This document shows, piece by piece, positions 55,750-63,831 of a stretch of DNA of 64,000 nt. The stretch is from Sphingobacteriales bacterium (GTDB lineage: Bacteria > Bacteroidota > Bacteroidia > Sphingobacteriales > Sphingobacteriaceae). Every line of letters begins with the position of its first letter. The first letter of the stretch is position 1. Location of the stretch: assembly GCA_014763615.1 (NCBI GenBank), contig JACXVB010000007.1, positions 1 through 64,000 of the forward strand. Direction: 5' to 3'. The translations under genes were made by a program, and so were the position numbers. The notes under the pieces are model-generated. The model saw nothing but the letters and a program-made list of their open reading frames with translations, was not told the origin of the DNA and searched no databases.

Positions 55750-55751
55750 GT

Positions 55752-56468
55752 TTATCTTTTTAAAGGGTTAATTGATTTAATAAATAGTAAGATGATTAAG
55801 GCCGATAAAGAGCCAATTAATAACCATCCCAAAACGGGCATCTTGGTAACCACTACATCTTTCTTGGTGATTTCTTGCCGCATCTTATTAATTTCGGCAA
55901 CCACAGCCTTCAATACCTGGTCTTTACTTTCACAACTGGCTTGTAGTTTACCGTACTGATCTATCCAATAAGTAAGCTCTGCTTTAGATTGAGGATCAGT
56001 AACTTTTTGATGTGGTAACTCTGGTCTTGCAGGAATAGGTTTACCAGAGTGTACAGCAGCTGTACTATCTTTTTGATACTGCTTGTATTTTTTAAGCCAA
56101 ACGCTAAAAAGACTATCTACATTAATAGATTGGCTTACTTTTGCTCCTTTTACAGGCACATCTACCGTTCGGTAATTAATAGCAACACTATCTTTAATAG
56201 TGGTAACCTCTTTGGGTTTGATGATTTTGCAGCCAGAGAATAGGGCAGAAAATGCAAACAGAATGATTACCGCTTTTAAGGTGTTTTTATCCGGAGGGAA
56301 AAACTGCAAAGCAAAATCTATTACGGCACCAGCAACCAATAGCCAAAATGCGAGCTTTGGATCACCTTGCGCATACTGGCTCACTGCCAAAGTACCTATC
56401 AAGCCCTTTAAGGCTAAGGTGGTTTTTTTTATCAATGGCGTGTTTTCTTTAAAATAGTTGCCTAACAT
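55752..56468 (-). CDS. Holin-like membrane protein with internal lipobox and C-terminal membrane segment
   Basis: A 238-residue protein. Hydrophobic segments lie at about 39-57, 64-79 and 212-231. The second ends in a lipobox, ALFSGC (C80), followed by about 125 polar residues rich in helix formers and a final membrane segment. A lipobox plus a C-terminal membrane segment is the layout of unimolecular spanins, and the first segment is holin-like. No start codon precedes the lipobox part in frame, so it seems to be one fused polypeptide. It lies next to a DUF5675 gene between the capsid and tail genes. Confidence 0.55.
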   Translation of the reverse strand: MLGNYFKENTPLIKKTTLALKGLIGTLAVSQYAQGDPKLAFWLLVAGAVIDFALQFFPPDKNTLKAVIILFAFSALFSGCKIIKPKEVTTIKDSVAINYRTVDVPVKGAKVSQSINVDSLFSVWLKKYKQYQKDSTAAVHSGKPIPARPELPHQKVTDPQSKAELTYWIDQYGKLQASCESKDQVLKAVVAEINKMRQEITKKDVVVTKMPVLGWLLIGSLSALIILLFIKSINPLKR

Positions 56469-56896
56469 GATTCAATAGTGATATAAACTTTTTCTGTTTT
56501 AAGTGCTTGCTCTATTTTTTCTAAAAGCGGCTGAAATGCGAGGCGGCTGTTAGCAACAAAGTCTTTGCTATACGCTTGTCCAACCAATAAGCACCCTTCT
56601 GTATCTTCGGCATCATTACCCGGATGAATTCTAATACCTGCGTAACCCGGCACATTTAACAATAAAGGCAAGCTTTTTTTAAACCGATTACTGTAGCTAA
56701 TCACCACTTCATATCTTCCGGTTGGGATGGCTGTTTTGCCGTAAACTTTCAACTTTTGGATTAAAGACAAATCGCTGCTTTTTTGCAAGCCTCGGTCTTT
56801 ATCTTCTAAAGTGTAACATTCAAAAACACCATTGATAAGTAACTTACCAATAGTGCTAATGTCTGATTTTTGAAATCTTAGAAGTTTAAGCTCCAT
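56462..56896 (-). CDS. DUF5675 family protein, possible endolysin
   Basis: A 144-residue protein from the ATG at 56896, which overlaps the stop region of the preceding gene; the longer frame from 56968 would begin inside that gene. The block IPTGRYEVVISYSN, then IRIHPGNDAEDTEGCLLVG, is the DUF5675 signature. The His-x-Gly-Asn spacing to Thr-x-Gly-Cys resembles the active site of YkuD-type L,D-transpeptidases, so a murein-directed activity is possible. It overlaps the holin/spanin-like gene by seven bases, supporting a lysis cassette. Confidence 0.65.
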   Translation of the reverse strand: MELKLLRFQKSDISTIGKLLINGVFECYTLEDKDRGLQKSSDLSLIQKLKVYGKTAIPTGRYEVVISYSNRFKKSLPLLLNVPGYAGIRIHPGNDAEDTEGCLLVGQAYSKDFVANSRLAFQPLLEKIEQALKTEKVYITIESC

Positions 56897-57314
56897 TACC
56901 TGCTTGTTTTTCGCGTTCAGCTTTTGCAGCTTCGGCTGCTTCTGCCTGTGCCTTGTTCTCTGCATCAATTAAATCTTTCAATTTATCTTCTGATGCCTTT
57001 AACACAGTTTTTCTGGTGTCGCCTTCAATAAGATTATTCACTTCCTCTACCGTGGCTGCTTTAGCAATCATGGCGATTACATCTTTAGCCGGTAAAGCTT
57101 TATCATTCTCTACCACTTCATTTTCTTCCTCATCACGCTCAAAACGTTCAACCGTTTTATCGCCCAATTTAGCAGCATGAGCTATTGCGTAGTTTCTGCC
57201 TTGTTTATCTCCTAAGAATACCTGCGCATCAGAGGTTACATAAACCGCATCTATGTGCTTGTGATAATCTAAAGCAGCTTCTGCTTTAGCTTTTAATTCT
57301 TCTTTATTTGCCAT
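56886..57314 (-). CDS. Phage protein with C-terminal coiled coil, after the capsid gene
   Basis: A 142-residue protein, acidic and charged. Residues about 1-60 look globular (LDYHKHIDAVYVTSDAQVFLGDKQG), and about 75-142 are helical and Ala/Glu/Lys-rich. The position just after the major capsid gene would fit a head-completion or decoration protein, but I do not recognise the family. It overlaps the DUF5675 gene start by eleven bases, which suggests a translationally coupled run into the lysis genes. Confidence 0.6.
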   Translation of the reverse strand: MANKEELKAKAEAALDYHKHIDAVYVTSDAQVFLGDKQGRNYAIAHAAKLGDKTVERFERDEEENEVVENDKALPAKDVIAMIAKAATVEEVNNLIEGDTRKTVLKASEDKLKDLIDAENKAQAEAAEAAKAEREKQAGNGA

Positions 57315-57336
57315 TTTCTTATATTTTACCAGAGGC

Positions 57337-57359
57337 TAGCAGCTTTATAAAAGCTGCTA
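57337..57359 (-). other. Strong hairpin behind the capsid gene
   Basis: TAGCAGCTTT and AAAGCTGCTA are a perfect 10-bp stem with a three-base loop. It lies 28 bases past the capsid stop on the minus strand and has no T-run, so it may stabilise or mark the end of the capsid mRNA more than terminate it. Confidence 0.55.
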
Positions 57360-57386
57360 ACTCCTGAACTTAGCTATTCTTTGATT

Positions 57387-58421
57387 TTAGTTACCGATGA
57401 TTGCACCGATGTATTTACCTCTAATAGGTAGTGCTAAGAATCTCTTTTGGAAACCTACAATGTCGCCTCTGTTTTCTGGGTCTTTCAACCTTGAGAACAT
57501 ATCGTAAGTACCCTCAGCTCTCATCACTTCATATCCTGAAAAGAATACAGATGAGATGATGTCGTCTCCTGCACTTGCAGCACCGTAAGCCTTTTTGGTT
57601 TTAAGCGTACCATCATACACCGGCATTACACTGGTATTGTGCACTTTAAAACTATAGAGCATTCCGCTACCACCTTGTCCAAATACATCTTTAAACAATA
57701 CCTTGTCTTCTTTTTTCAATTTAGCTTTGTGTATTCCACTTAATACCACTACGCGTCTATCTTTTGGCACATCTAAATCGTCAAACTTCTGTTCGGCATC
57801 AATAAAAGCATCAATAATGCTAGAGCCAATTTCAATTACTGGGGTGTTAGCTCCATTGGCTGATGGCGCATAGTTCCAAATGGCTTTCTTTACATTTTCT
57901 TTGTAAAGCGCATTACGGTGTTGACGTACTACAGATTCCATTTTTGAGTAAGCCAATTGCACTGCTTCGGCATTTCTTACCACGGTGTTTTCAGTGTCGT
58001 AGTAATCTAATGGTAAAGCCAAAGGCACATCTGTACGTTCACTAATGGCGATAGGGTAAGAACTGTTATTTACCAACACGGTAGGATCAACACCTGCGTC
58101 GGCTAAGTTGATGGTATTGTTTTCCACAAAAGAACTCATATCTTCTGCTTCTAATAAGAAAGACCCGTCTGGGTAAAATCTCTCCATCAATTTGGAAATC
58201 CAAATTTCTTTCAGCAAACCACTTAAGGCCATACCTCGCTCCATAATTGGAGCACCGGTAATATAGAATTTCACTAATGCAAATACGAGCATTAAAGCAT
58301 TAGGAATAACTGCGGCTAATAGCAAAGCGCTAAGGCTATCTACGCCGAATAAACCTGCAATAAAAACACCGATTAAGGCATTTTGTAAAACTGCGGTGAG
58401 GTTGTGTGTTGTTGTTTTCAC
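57387..58421 (-). CDS. Major capsid protein
   Basis: A 344-residue protein expressed right after the protease/scaffold gene. The body (GLLKEIWISKLMERFYPDGSFLLEAEDMSSFV, VVRNAEAVQLAYSKMESVVRQHRNAL and the C-terminal FQKRFLALPIRGKYIG) resembles HK97-fold capsid proteins of Bacteroidota Mu-like phages. The first 55 residues are strikingly hydrophobic, with segments at about 11-27 and 29-54, unlike the usual charged scaffolding arm; a restart at M61 (58241) or M65 is possible. The identification rests on position and overall similarity. Confidence 0.78.
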   Translation of the reverse strand: MKTTTHNLTAVLQNALIGVFIAGLFGVDSLSALLLAAVIPNALMLVFALVKFYITGAPIMERGMALSGLLKEIWISKLMERFYPDGSFLLEAEDMSSFVENNTINLADAGVDPTVLVNNSSYPIAISERTDVPLALPLDYYDTENTVVRNAEAVQLAYSKMESVVRQHRNALYKENVKKAIWNYAPSANGANTPVIEIGSSIIDAFIDAEQKFDDLDVPKDRRVVVLSGIHKAKLKKEDKVLFKDVFGQGGSGMLYSFKVHNTSVMPVYDGTLKTKKAYGAASAGDDIISSVFFSGYEVMRAEGTYDMFSRLKDPENRGDIVGFQKRFLALPIRGKYIGAIIGN

Positions 58422-58469
58422 GTTTCTAAGAATTTAATTTTAATAAGCGATTGATACCTGCATTTTTAA

Positions 58470-59468
58470 TTAAGCGATAGCGCCAGCAGCTTTTAAATTT
58501 GCTTTAACACCTTCTACTAAATGGTTGAATTTTTCAGGATCATTTTTTTGCATTGCTGCTAATCCAATAGGGTCTTTCTCTGCCCAGTCGTGGTAAGTCC
58601 ATTTTTCAGTTCCTGCTGCATCAGCTTGCGCAGATGGGTTGCCTGTAAGCACTACCTTTAATTCTACCGGCTTAATGGCAGATAAAGTTCTTTTGCATAG
58701 CTCTAAATTGGCTTTACCCAAATCTTCCCAAGCTTGTCTGTCTGCCGCCAAAATCAACTTGTTACTAATAGCATTATCTAATAATGCGGTTAGCTCTGCC
58801 GTTTCAGCTTGTTTTTGGGCGTTTTCAAACTCGGTAAGCTTAGTCTTTAAGGTATTTACCGTTAAATTTTGAGCGGCAAATTTTTCGCCCACTTGGTTTA
58901 ATGCTGCTGCAAAATCTTCATCTTTTGCATCAGAACTCAACTGTAATTGTAAGCCGGCACTAGCACATAGCAAAACCAGCGCATTTAGGGTTTTTGGGTT
59001 CATCTTTTGTTTTGGATTATTGTCTGATTGATTAATAGATAGGCAGTAAGCTTTAGCCTCTTCAACCGTTAATTGCTTTCTTTCTGCGTTGTACATTACT
59101 AAAGCATTTCGGTTGGCGGGTACTGGCGTAATAGAAATTTCTAGGAGTTCACATTCTAAAACCTCATCGTCTTTGATGGTAATAGGAATAATACCTATAG
59201 ATGCACCGTTTAGCAATCCCTGCTCAACTTTATTATACATCTTCATGGCTTCATCATCTTCCTCATCAAATTGAGGTACACCAGTCATGTCCATGTTGCC
59301 TTTTTGCACATCTGCCCACAAACCCATGATTTTATCATAGTTGTGATTTAATAAGCAAACTGGATTAGCCAAGAAATTATCCATGTTAATACCAGGGGTA
59401 TTTACACGATAGCCATAAACATTGGTGCTTAAATCTGATACCTTAAAAGTCTTACTACTTTTTTTCAT
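58470..59468 (-). CDS. Prohead protease fused to scaffold-like domain
   Basis: A 332-residue protein read from ATG 59468; the TTG at 59477 is the alternative. Residues about 1-125 are an HK97-family (S78) prohead protease: catalytic H42 in LLNHNYD, S90 in LLNGASIGI and the ISITPVPANRNALV block. The remainder is helical and Ala/Gln-rich (about 185-250), like a scaffold. An in-frame ATG at 59003 (residue 156) could give a free scaffold, as Mu gpZ does within gpI. It leads the minus-strand structural operon. Confidence 0.78.
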   Translation of the reverse strand: MKKSSKTFKVSDLSTNVYGYRVNTPGINMDNFLANPVCLLNHNYDKIMGLWADVQKGNMDMTGVPQFDEEDDEAMKMYNKVEQGLLNGASIGIIPITIKDDEVLECELLEISITPVPANRNALVMYNAERKQLTVEEAKAYCLSINQSDNNPKQKMNPKTLNALVLLCASAGLQLQLSSDAKDEDFAAALNQVGEKFAAQNLTVNTLKTKLTEFENAQKQAETAELTALLDNAISNKLILAADRQAWEDLGKANLELCKRTLSAIKPVELKVVLTGNPSAQADAAGTEKWTYHDWAEKDPIGLAAMQKNDPEKFNHLVEGVKANLKAAGAIA

Positions 59469-59474
59469 TACTGC

Positions 59475-59607
59475 CAAATTTGCCGCTTAATTTTCTGCTT
59501 ATAAAATAGCTTTTGCAGAGATTAACGACAATTTGTCATATAAAAACAGACTTTTGATAAGGCAAGGAATAGCCTTTAAAATAAGGTAATATTTAGGCGC
59601 AAATTTG
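59475..59607. promoter_or_regulatory. Divergent control region between the two head operons
   Basis: The protease gene and the small-terminase gene start back to back about 145 bases apart. CAAATTTG, a perfect palindrome, stands 6-14 bases before the start codon on both sides (59475-59482 and 59600-59607). An 11-base palindrome GACAATTTGTC lies near the middle at 59527-59537. I cannot place convincing -33/-7 boxes. A phage late activator is a reasonable idea, but no evidence links a regulator here. Confidence 0.5.
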
Positions 59608-59611
59608 TGAC

Positions 59612-60049
59612 ATGGCCACAAAATCAAAAGACAACAGCCAACAGAAAAAAAGGGAAATAGCTTTAGACCTTTATCTCAATACAGATAAAAGCCAAAAGGA
59701 AATTTGCCAAATCGTAGGCTGGACAGAGAAAACATTTTCTACCAATAAAGAGAAATATGGTTGGGAAAGTTTAAAAGGTGCTAATACCATCACAGCGCAA
59801 AATATCATTAAAAAGCTTTATCAAAAGTTAGAAACCTTAGCCAGCGCCGATGATATTAAACCGGATGCCTTAATTAAAGTGGCCAAATCTATCGAGATGA
59901 TGAGTGATAAGAAAGTAACCCTTTCACACCACATCAACTGCGCCAAAGAATTTACAAGCTGGGTGATTAGCAAAGGCAAAATAAATGAGGCAAAAATCAT
60001 CAACTCTTTGCAGTATGAGTTTATCATGGAAAGGGGGGCAAATGCTTAA
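59612..60049 (+). CDS. Terminase small subunit-like HTH protein
   Basis: A 145-residue DNA-binding protein. The helix-turn-helix region (SQKEICQIVGWTEKTFSTNKEKYGWESLKG) is like those of small terminases of the DUF1804 type. It precedes a large-terminase gene by 165 bases with a small gene between, and it is the first gene of the plus-strand head operon. It should recognise the packaging site. Mu-type phages pack host-joined DNA, which suits a pac-site recogniser. Confidence 0.7.
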   Translation: MATKSKDNSQQKKREIALDLYLNTDKSQKEICQIVGWTEKTFSTNKEKYGWESLKGANTITAQNIIKKLYQKLETLASADDIKPDALIKVAKSIEMMSDKKVTLSHHINCAKEFTSWVISKGKINEAKIINSLQYEFIMERGANA

Positions 60050-60224
60050 ATTCCTAAGATGGTGTCATCAACACCAATATCTTCATTTATATAATAGCTA
60101 TCAATTTTGCACCCTTTGGTTTCCGCGTCGTGTAATTCCTTTGGCTGCCGAAAAAAAGCATAGCCAGTTTTTTAAATCGTCTCACCATCAAAAGATAAGA
60201 AGGAGGCGTAAAAATGGCCGTTAG
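60042..60224 (+). CDS. Small basic protein between the terminase genes
   Basis: A 60-residue open frame from ATG 60042, which overlaps the end of the small-terminase gene by eight bases and ends eleven bases into the large-terminase gene. The product is rich in His, Lys and Arg, with an aromatic N-terminal half. I do not recognise it. The overlaps suggest a real translated unit, but the compositional support is weak. Confidence 0.35.
   Translation: MLKFLRWCHQHQYLHLYNSYQFCTLWFPRRVIPLAAEKKHSQFFKSSHHQKIRRRRKNGR
60201..60206 (+). promoter_or_regulatory. Strong Shine-Dalgarno in front of the large terminase
   Basis: AGGAGG lies seven bases before ATG 60214. Bacteroidota genes rarely use such sites, and the host genes in this window lack them. 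It decides the terminase start. Confidence 0.6.
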
Positions 60225-61785
60225 CAATCAGCAAATAAAAGATTGGCAATTTTTCTGCGAGCAAGTTCAAAGCACCAGTACTGTTGATCCTTATGAAGAA
60301 AAAAGCAAGCAGGAAAACCGTAAAGCAAAAGCCTTAAAAGACTTTAATTACTTTGTGCGTACTTACTTAAGTGTATATAGTGATTGTGATTGTGCCGATT
60401 TTCATGTGGATGCAGCTAACAAAATTGTCCTAGGTAAACGCGACCCTGAAAACCCAAACTTAATTGCCGTTTTAGAATGGCCCAGAGAACACGCCAAATC
60501 TGTAATTGCTAACATTGCTATTCCAATGTGGATGCTGGCTAAGGAAAAGCTTAACGGCATGATTTTGATGGGCAAAAATGAAGATGATGCCCGCGTATTA
60601 TTAGGCGATTTACAAGCACAGCTTCAGTTTAATGATTTATTTATTCATGATTTTGGCGATCATTATAATAAAGGCGATTGGCAGGATGGCGATTTTACCA
60701 CTAAGAAAGGAATTCGTTTCGCTGCCTATGGTCGTGATCAGTCGCCACGTGGAGCAAGAAAGGGCGAAAAAAGACCGAATTACGCCGTTTGCGATGATAT
60801 AGACGATGACCAAATCGTAAACAACCAAAAGCGTGTACGCAATGTGGTTGAGCGTATTTTGGGTGCTTTGTTTTTTGCTCTAGAAACCAAAAAAGGCGGT
60901 ACGCTAGTCATTGCCGGAAATAGAATTCATGCTCAATCTATCTTGGCGCACATGGTAGGTGATATTAAGCCGGGAGCACCCAAAAGAGAAGGCATCTATC
61001 ATTCTAAAGTTTTTGCTATTGATCCTAAAACTGGCAAACCCGCTTGGCATCAACGCTACACCTATGGACAAATCATGAATAAAGTAAAGGCAGCCGGCAA
61101 CGCGATTGGCCGCCGTGAGTTTTTTCATGAAAACCACAGAGAAGGCACCATATTTAAAGACAAATATTTTCATTGGATACCAATGAGAGATTGGCGTAAA
61201 TACCAAATCATTATCGGCTATTACGATCCATCATTTGAAAATAATCCAACCTCAGATTTTAAAGCTGTGCGTATTTGGGGCGGATATGAAACCCCTTCCG
61301 GAGAGTGGCAACGCCATTGTCTTAAAAGCTTTGTAAGGCAAACCGATACCATAGATGTATTTGAGTGGATGGCAAGCGTAGAAGACAGCCTGCCCGCAAG
61401 TGTAAGTGTATTGTGGTATATGGAAAAGCAATTTTTTAACCGCCAACTCACTGATGCTTTAAAAATCATTAACAGAAAAAGAGAAGCACAAAAGAAAAGA
61501 AAGCTAGTAGTGCTTTTTGATAATCGAGTTAAAGGAAATAAGTATGTGCGCATTGTAAAGATGGAGCCTTCATTCGTGAATGGTGAAAACTTCTTTAACC
61601 TAGACCAAATGCACAATCCTGACATGGTTGAGGGTAACAACCAGCTAAAAGGTATTGAACCGGGTTACAACAGCCCAGACGATAGCCCAGATGCGGATGA
61701 AAGTGCGCACTTCATCCTAGATCAGCATAAACCCTCAGCCAATTTTAAACCCATCATTAAACAACACAAAAAACTCTATTGGTAA
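60214..61785 (+). CDS. Terminase large subunit
   Basis: A 523-residue packaging motor. The Walker A-like loop is WPREHAKS (89-96), with K95; it lacks the usual glycines before the Lys. Walker B is YAVCDDIDDD (D194, D195). The C-terminal nuclease has its first catalytic aspartate at D338 (GYYDPSF) and continues to about 500. A strong SD precedes it, and the next gene overlaps its stop (TAATG). The length is normal for Mu-type terminases. Confidence 0.85.
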   Translation: MAVSNQQIKDWQFFCEQVQSTSTVDPYEEKSKQENRKAKALKDFNYFVRTYLSVYSDCDCADFHVDAANKIVLGKRDPENPNLIAVLEWPREHAKSVIANIAIPMWMLAKEKLNGMILMGKNEDDARVLLGDLQAQLQFNDLFIHDFGDHYNKGDWQDGDFTTKKGIRFAAYGRDQSPRGARKGEKRPNYAVCDDIDDDQIVNNQKRVRNVVERILGALFFALETKKGGTLVIAGNRIHAQSILAHMVGDIKPGAPKREGIYHSKVFAIDPKTGKPAWHQRYTYGQIMNKVKAAGNAIGRREFFHENHREGTIFKDKYFHWIPMRDWRKYQIIIGYYDPSFENNPTSDFKAVRIWGGYETPSGEWQRHCLKSFVRQTDTIDVFEWMASVEDSLPASVSVLWYMEKQFFNRQLTDALKIINRKREAQKKRKLVVLFDNRVKGNKYVRIVKMEPSFVNGENFFNLDQMHNPDMVEGNNQLKGIEPGYNSPDDSPDADESAHFILDQHKPSANFKPIIKQHKKLYW

Positions 61786-62054
61786 TGACAGATTGGATAT
61801 TTGGATTAGCCGGTATAATTATCGGATTGATCAGTCGATTTTCGATGACAAAAAAGGAAAGCTACGATGCAACAATCATGTTAGTAAAGCAGCTTCAGGA
61901 AAATGTTAATAGTAACAACAAAGAGATAAAAGAGCTTAAAGATGAAGTGCATGAGTGGAGAGAGAAATATTACAAAGAACTGGAAGAAAAAAACCAGCTT
62001 TTAGAGGAAATTAAAAAACTTTGGCTTCAGCTTCAAAAAATTAATAAACCTTAA
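61785..62054 (+). CDS. Single-helix membrane protein with coiled coil
   Basis: An 89-residue protein from ATG 61785, which overlaps the terminase stop by one base. One hydrophobic segment (about 4-20) is followed by a long amphipathic helix rich in E and K (KEIKELKDEVHEWREKYYKELEEKNQLL). The layout resembles an inner-membrane spanin or a holin accessory. In other phages such genes lie in the lysis cassette, but here it sits between the terminase and gp36-like genes, so its role is uncertain. Confidence 0.65.
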   Translation: MTDWIFGLAGIIIGLISRFSMTKKESYDATIMLVKQLQENVNSNNKEIKELKDEVHEWREKYYKELEEKNQLLEEIKKLWLQLQKINKP

Positions 62055-62056
62055 TT

Positions 62057-62476
62057 ATGGCATTTTTAACAGACGCAGATTATGCTGTTCAGATCAGAAC
62101 AGAAATCAAAACCATATTAACGGCTACCAATGGTAGTTTATCCCTTGCCGAACTGATGGCACAGCAAGAAATGACTAGCTATCTTAAACCCAGAGGGATA
62201 GACTGTGCCGCTGTTTTTGCCGCTACAGGTGCAAATAGAAATCCGGTAATTATCATGTACATGATAGATATGGTGTTGTATCATATCCACAGCAGCACAC
62301 CGGCCAAGGTAATGCCTAAACTACGTGAAGATAGATATAATGCAGCTATTGCTTGGTTAGATAAAGTGAATAAAAGCTTATTAGACCCAGACCTTCCTTA
62401 TGTGCAGGGAGACGGCACAGATGCCACACCAAAGTATAAGTTTGGCAGCCGCGAAAAGTATAGCCAAGGCTGGTAA
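62057..62476 (+). CDS. Phage gp36-like protein (DUF1320)
   Basis: A 139-residue protein. Segments LTDADYAVQIRTEIKTIL and AELMAQQEMTSYLKPRG match the gp36/DUF1320 head-tail connector family of Mu-like phages. The usual position is after the capsid gene; here it precedes the portal. It starts two bases after the preceding gene, and the portal follows after 26 bases. Confidence 0.75.
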   Translation: MAFLTDADYAVQIRTEIKTILTATNGSLSLAELMAQQEMTSYLKPRGIDCAAVFAATGANRNPVIIMYMIDMVLYHIHSSTPAKVMPKLREDRYNAAIAWLDKVNKSLLDPDLPYVQGDGTDATPKYKFGSREKYSQGW

Positions 62477-62502
62477 TTAAATCACATTTAAATGCAATTA
62501 AA

Positions 62503-63831
62503 ATGGCCGTTAAAAAAACCGAAATCATCAATCTAAAATCAGACCCTAAAATGATGGCAGCCTTAAAAAAAGACCCTGCCAAAATCATTGTCGAGATTAT
62601 AAAGCAAAGACGCAGTCTTTATCAAAAAGAAATAGGCGACTGGCTGGCAGGAAGAGCAGCGGCAGAAGACCCCTTTTATCCGCAACGTTTGCGGCTGATA
62701 GAAATTTTTATGGATATGCTTTTGGACGAAACTGTACACAACCACATTTATAATCACCGCATTTTACCTATCCAAAACAGGGCTTTTAAAATTGTAGATA
62801 CCAAAGGCGTAAAAGATGAAGAAAAAACCAAACTCTTTAAAAAACAATGGTTTGATGATTTTCAAAAATTCTGCCTCGAGGCTCGTGTTGCTTATGGCCA
62901 TAGCTTAATTTACTTTGATGAAATAAAGCCAGACGGCACTATCAAAAAAGTAATTACCATAGATCGCCGCCACGTGTTGCAAGAGTTTGGCATGATAAAA
63001 AAGTGGCAGAGCGATTTAACTGGTATTAACTACCGCGACCCTGCTGTGTGGCCTTTTGTTTTTGAAGTAGGCGATGTTTACGATTTGGGCTTATTAACAA
63101 AGGCTGTACCGCTTTGGATTTTGAAAAAACACGCTTGGAAAAACTGGGATGAGTTTGCCGAAATCTTTGGAATTCCGATTCGCATAGCAAAAACTGCCAG
63201 TGACGATCCTAAAGTCATCAATGAGATGGACAGTTGGCTGCAAAACATGGGTACAGCCGCTTACGGCATATTCCCAGCAGCTACTGAGATAGACATTAAA
63301 GAAAACACCAAAACAGATTCGTTTAAAGTGTTTTTTGAGATGATAGATGCCTGCAATAAAGGTTTAGCTACTTTATTTAGCGGCCAAAGCATGACCAGCA
63401 TGGACGGCTCTAGCCGTAGCCAAGCAGAAGTGCATCAAGATGTAGCAGAAGACATCCACGCTGCGGATGAGCGCTGGTTTAAACATTTGGCTGATGAGCT
63501 AATTGAAAAACTACGAGAAAATTACAATTACCCTTTTGATGAAGGAGACACCTTTGAGTTTGACGTACCAGAAGATACTGATGGCTTGTTGACCGTTTTT
63601 GAGAAAGTAAATCAAATGGGCTTTCAGTTAGACCCTGAAGAAGTGAGCTCAAGATTAGGTGTAAAGATTTTAGGCATCAAACAGGTGGCGCCTATTGTGC
63701 CAGAGCCGGGAGAAAAACCAGAAGAAGCAAATCCAGACAAACCCGAAGAGGATAAAGAGGATTTATCAGTTAAAAAGTTGCTCAAATTACATACAGACAT
63801 CCACCAATTGTATTACAAAAATGTGCATTAA
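62503..63831 (+). CDS. Portal-type protein (DUF935, Mu gp29-like)
   Basis: A 442-residue protein of the DUF935 family, the portal of Mu-like phages. Typical blocks are the long helical head, the ITIDRRHVLQEFG region, the ILKKHAWKNWDEFAEIFGIPIRIAKT segment near 205-230 and the GSSRSQAEVHQDVAEDI box. It forms the dodecameric entry for DNA and joins head to tail. The gpF-like gene overlaps its last codons. Confidence 0.85.
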   Translation: MAVKKTEIINLKSDPKMMAALKKDPAKIIVEIIKQRRSLYQKEIGDWLAGRAAAEDPFYPQRLRLIEIFMDMLLDETVHNHIYNHRILPIQNRAFKIVDTKGVKDEEKTKLFKKQWFDDFQKFCLEARVAYGHSLIYFDEIKPDGTIKKVITIDRRHVLQEFGMIKKWQSDLTGINYRDPAVWPFVFEVGDVYDLGLLTKAVPLWILKKHAWKNWDEFAEIFGIPIRIAKTASDDPKVINEMDSWLQNMGTAAYGIFPAATEIDIKENTKTDSFKVFFEMIDACNKGLATLFSGQSMTSMDGSSRSQAEVHQDVAEDIHAADERWFKHLADELIEKLRENYNYPFDEGDTFEFDVPEDTDGLLTVFEKVNQMGFQLDPEEVSSRLGVKILGIKQVAPIVPEPGEKPEEANPDKPEEDKEDLSVKKLLKLHTDIHQLYYKNVH

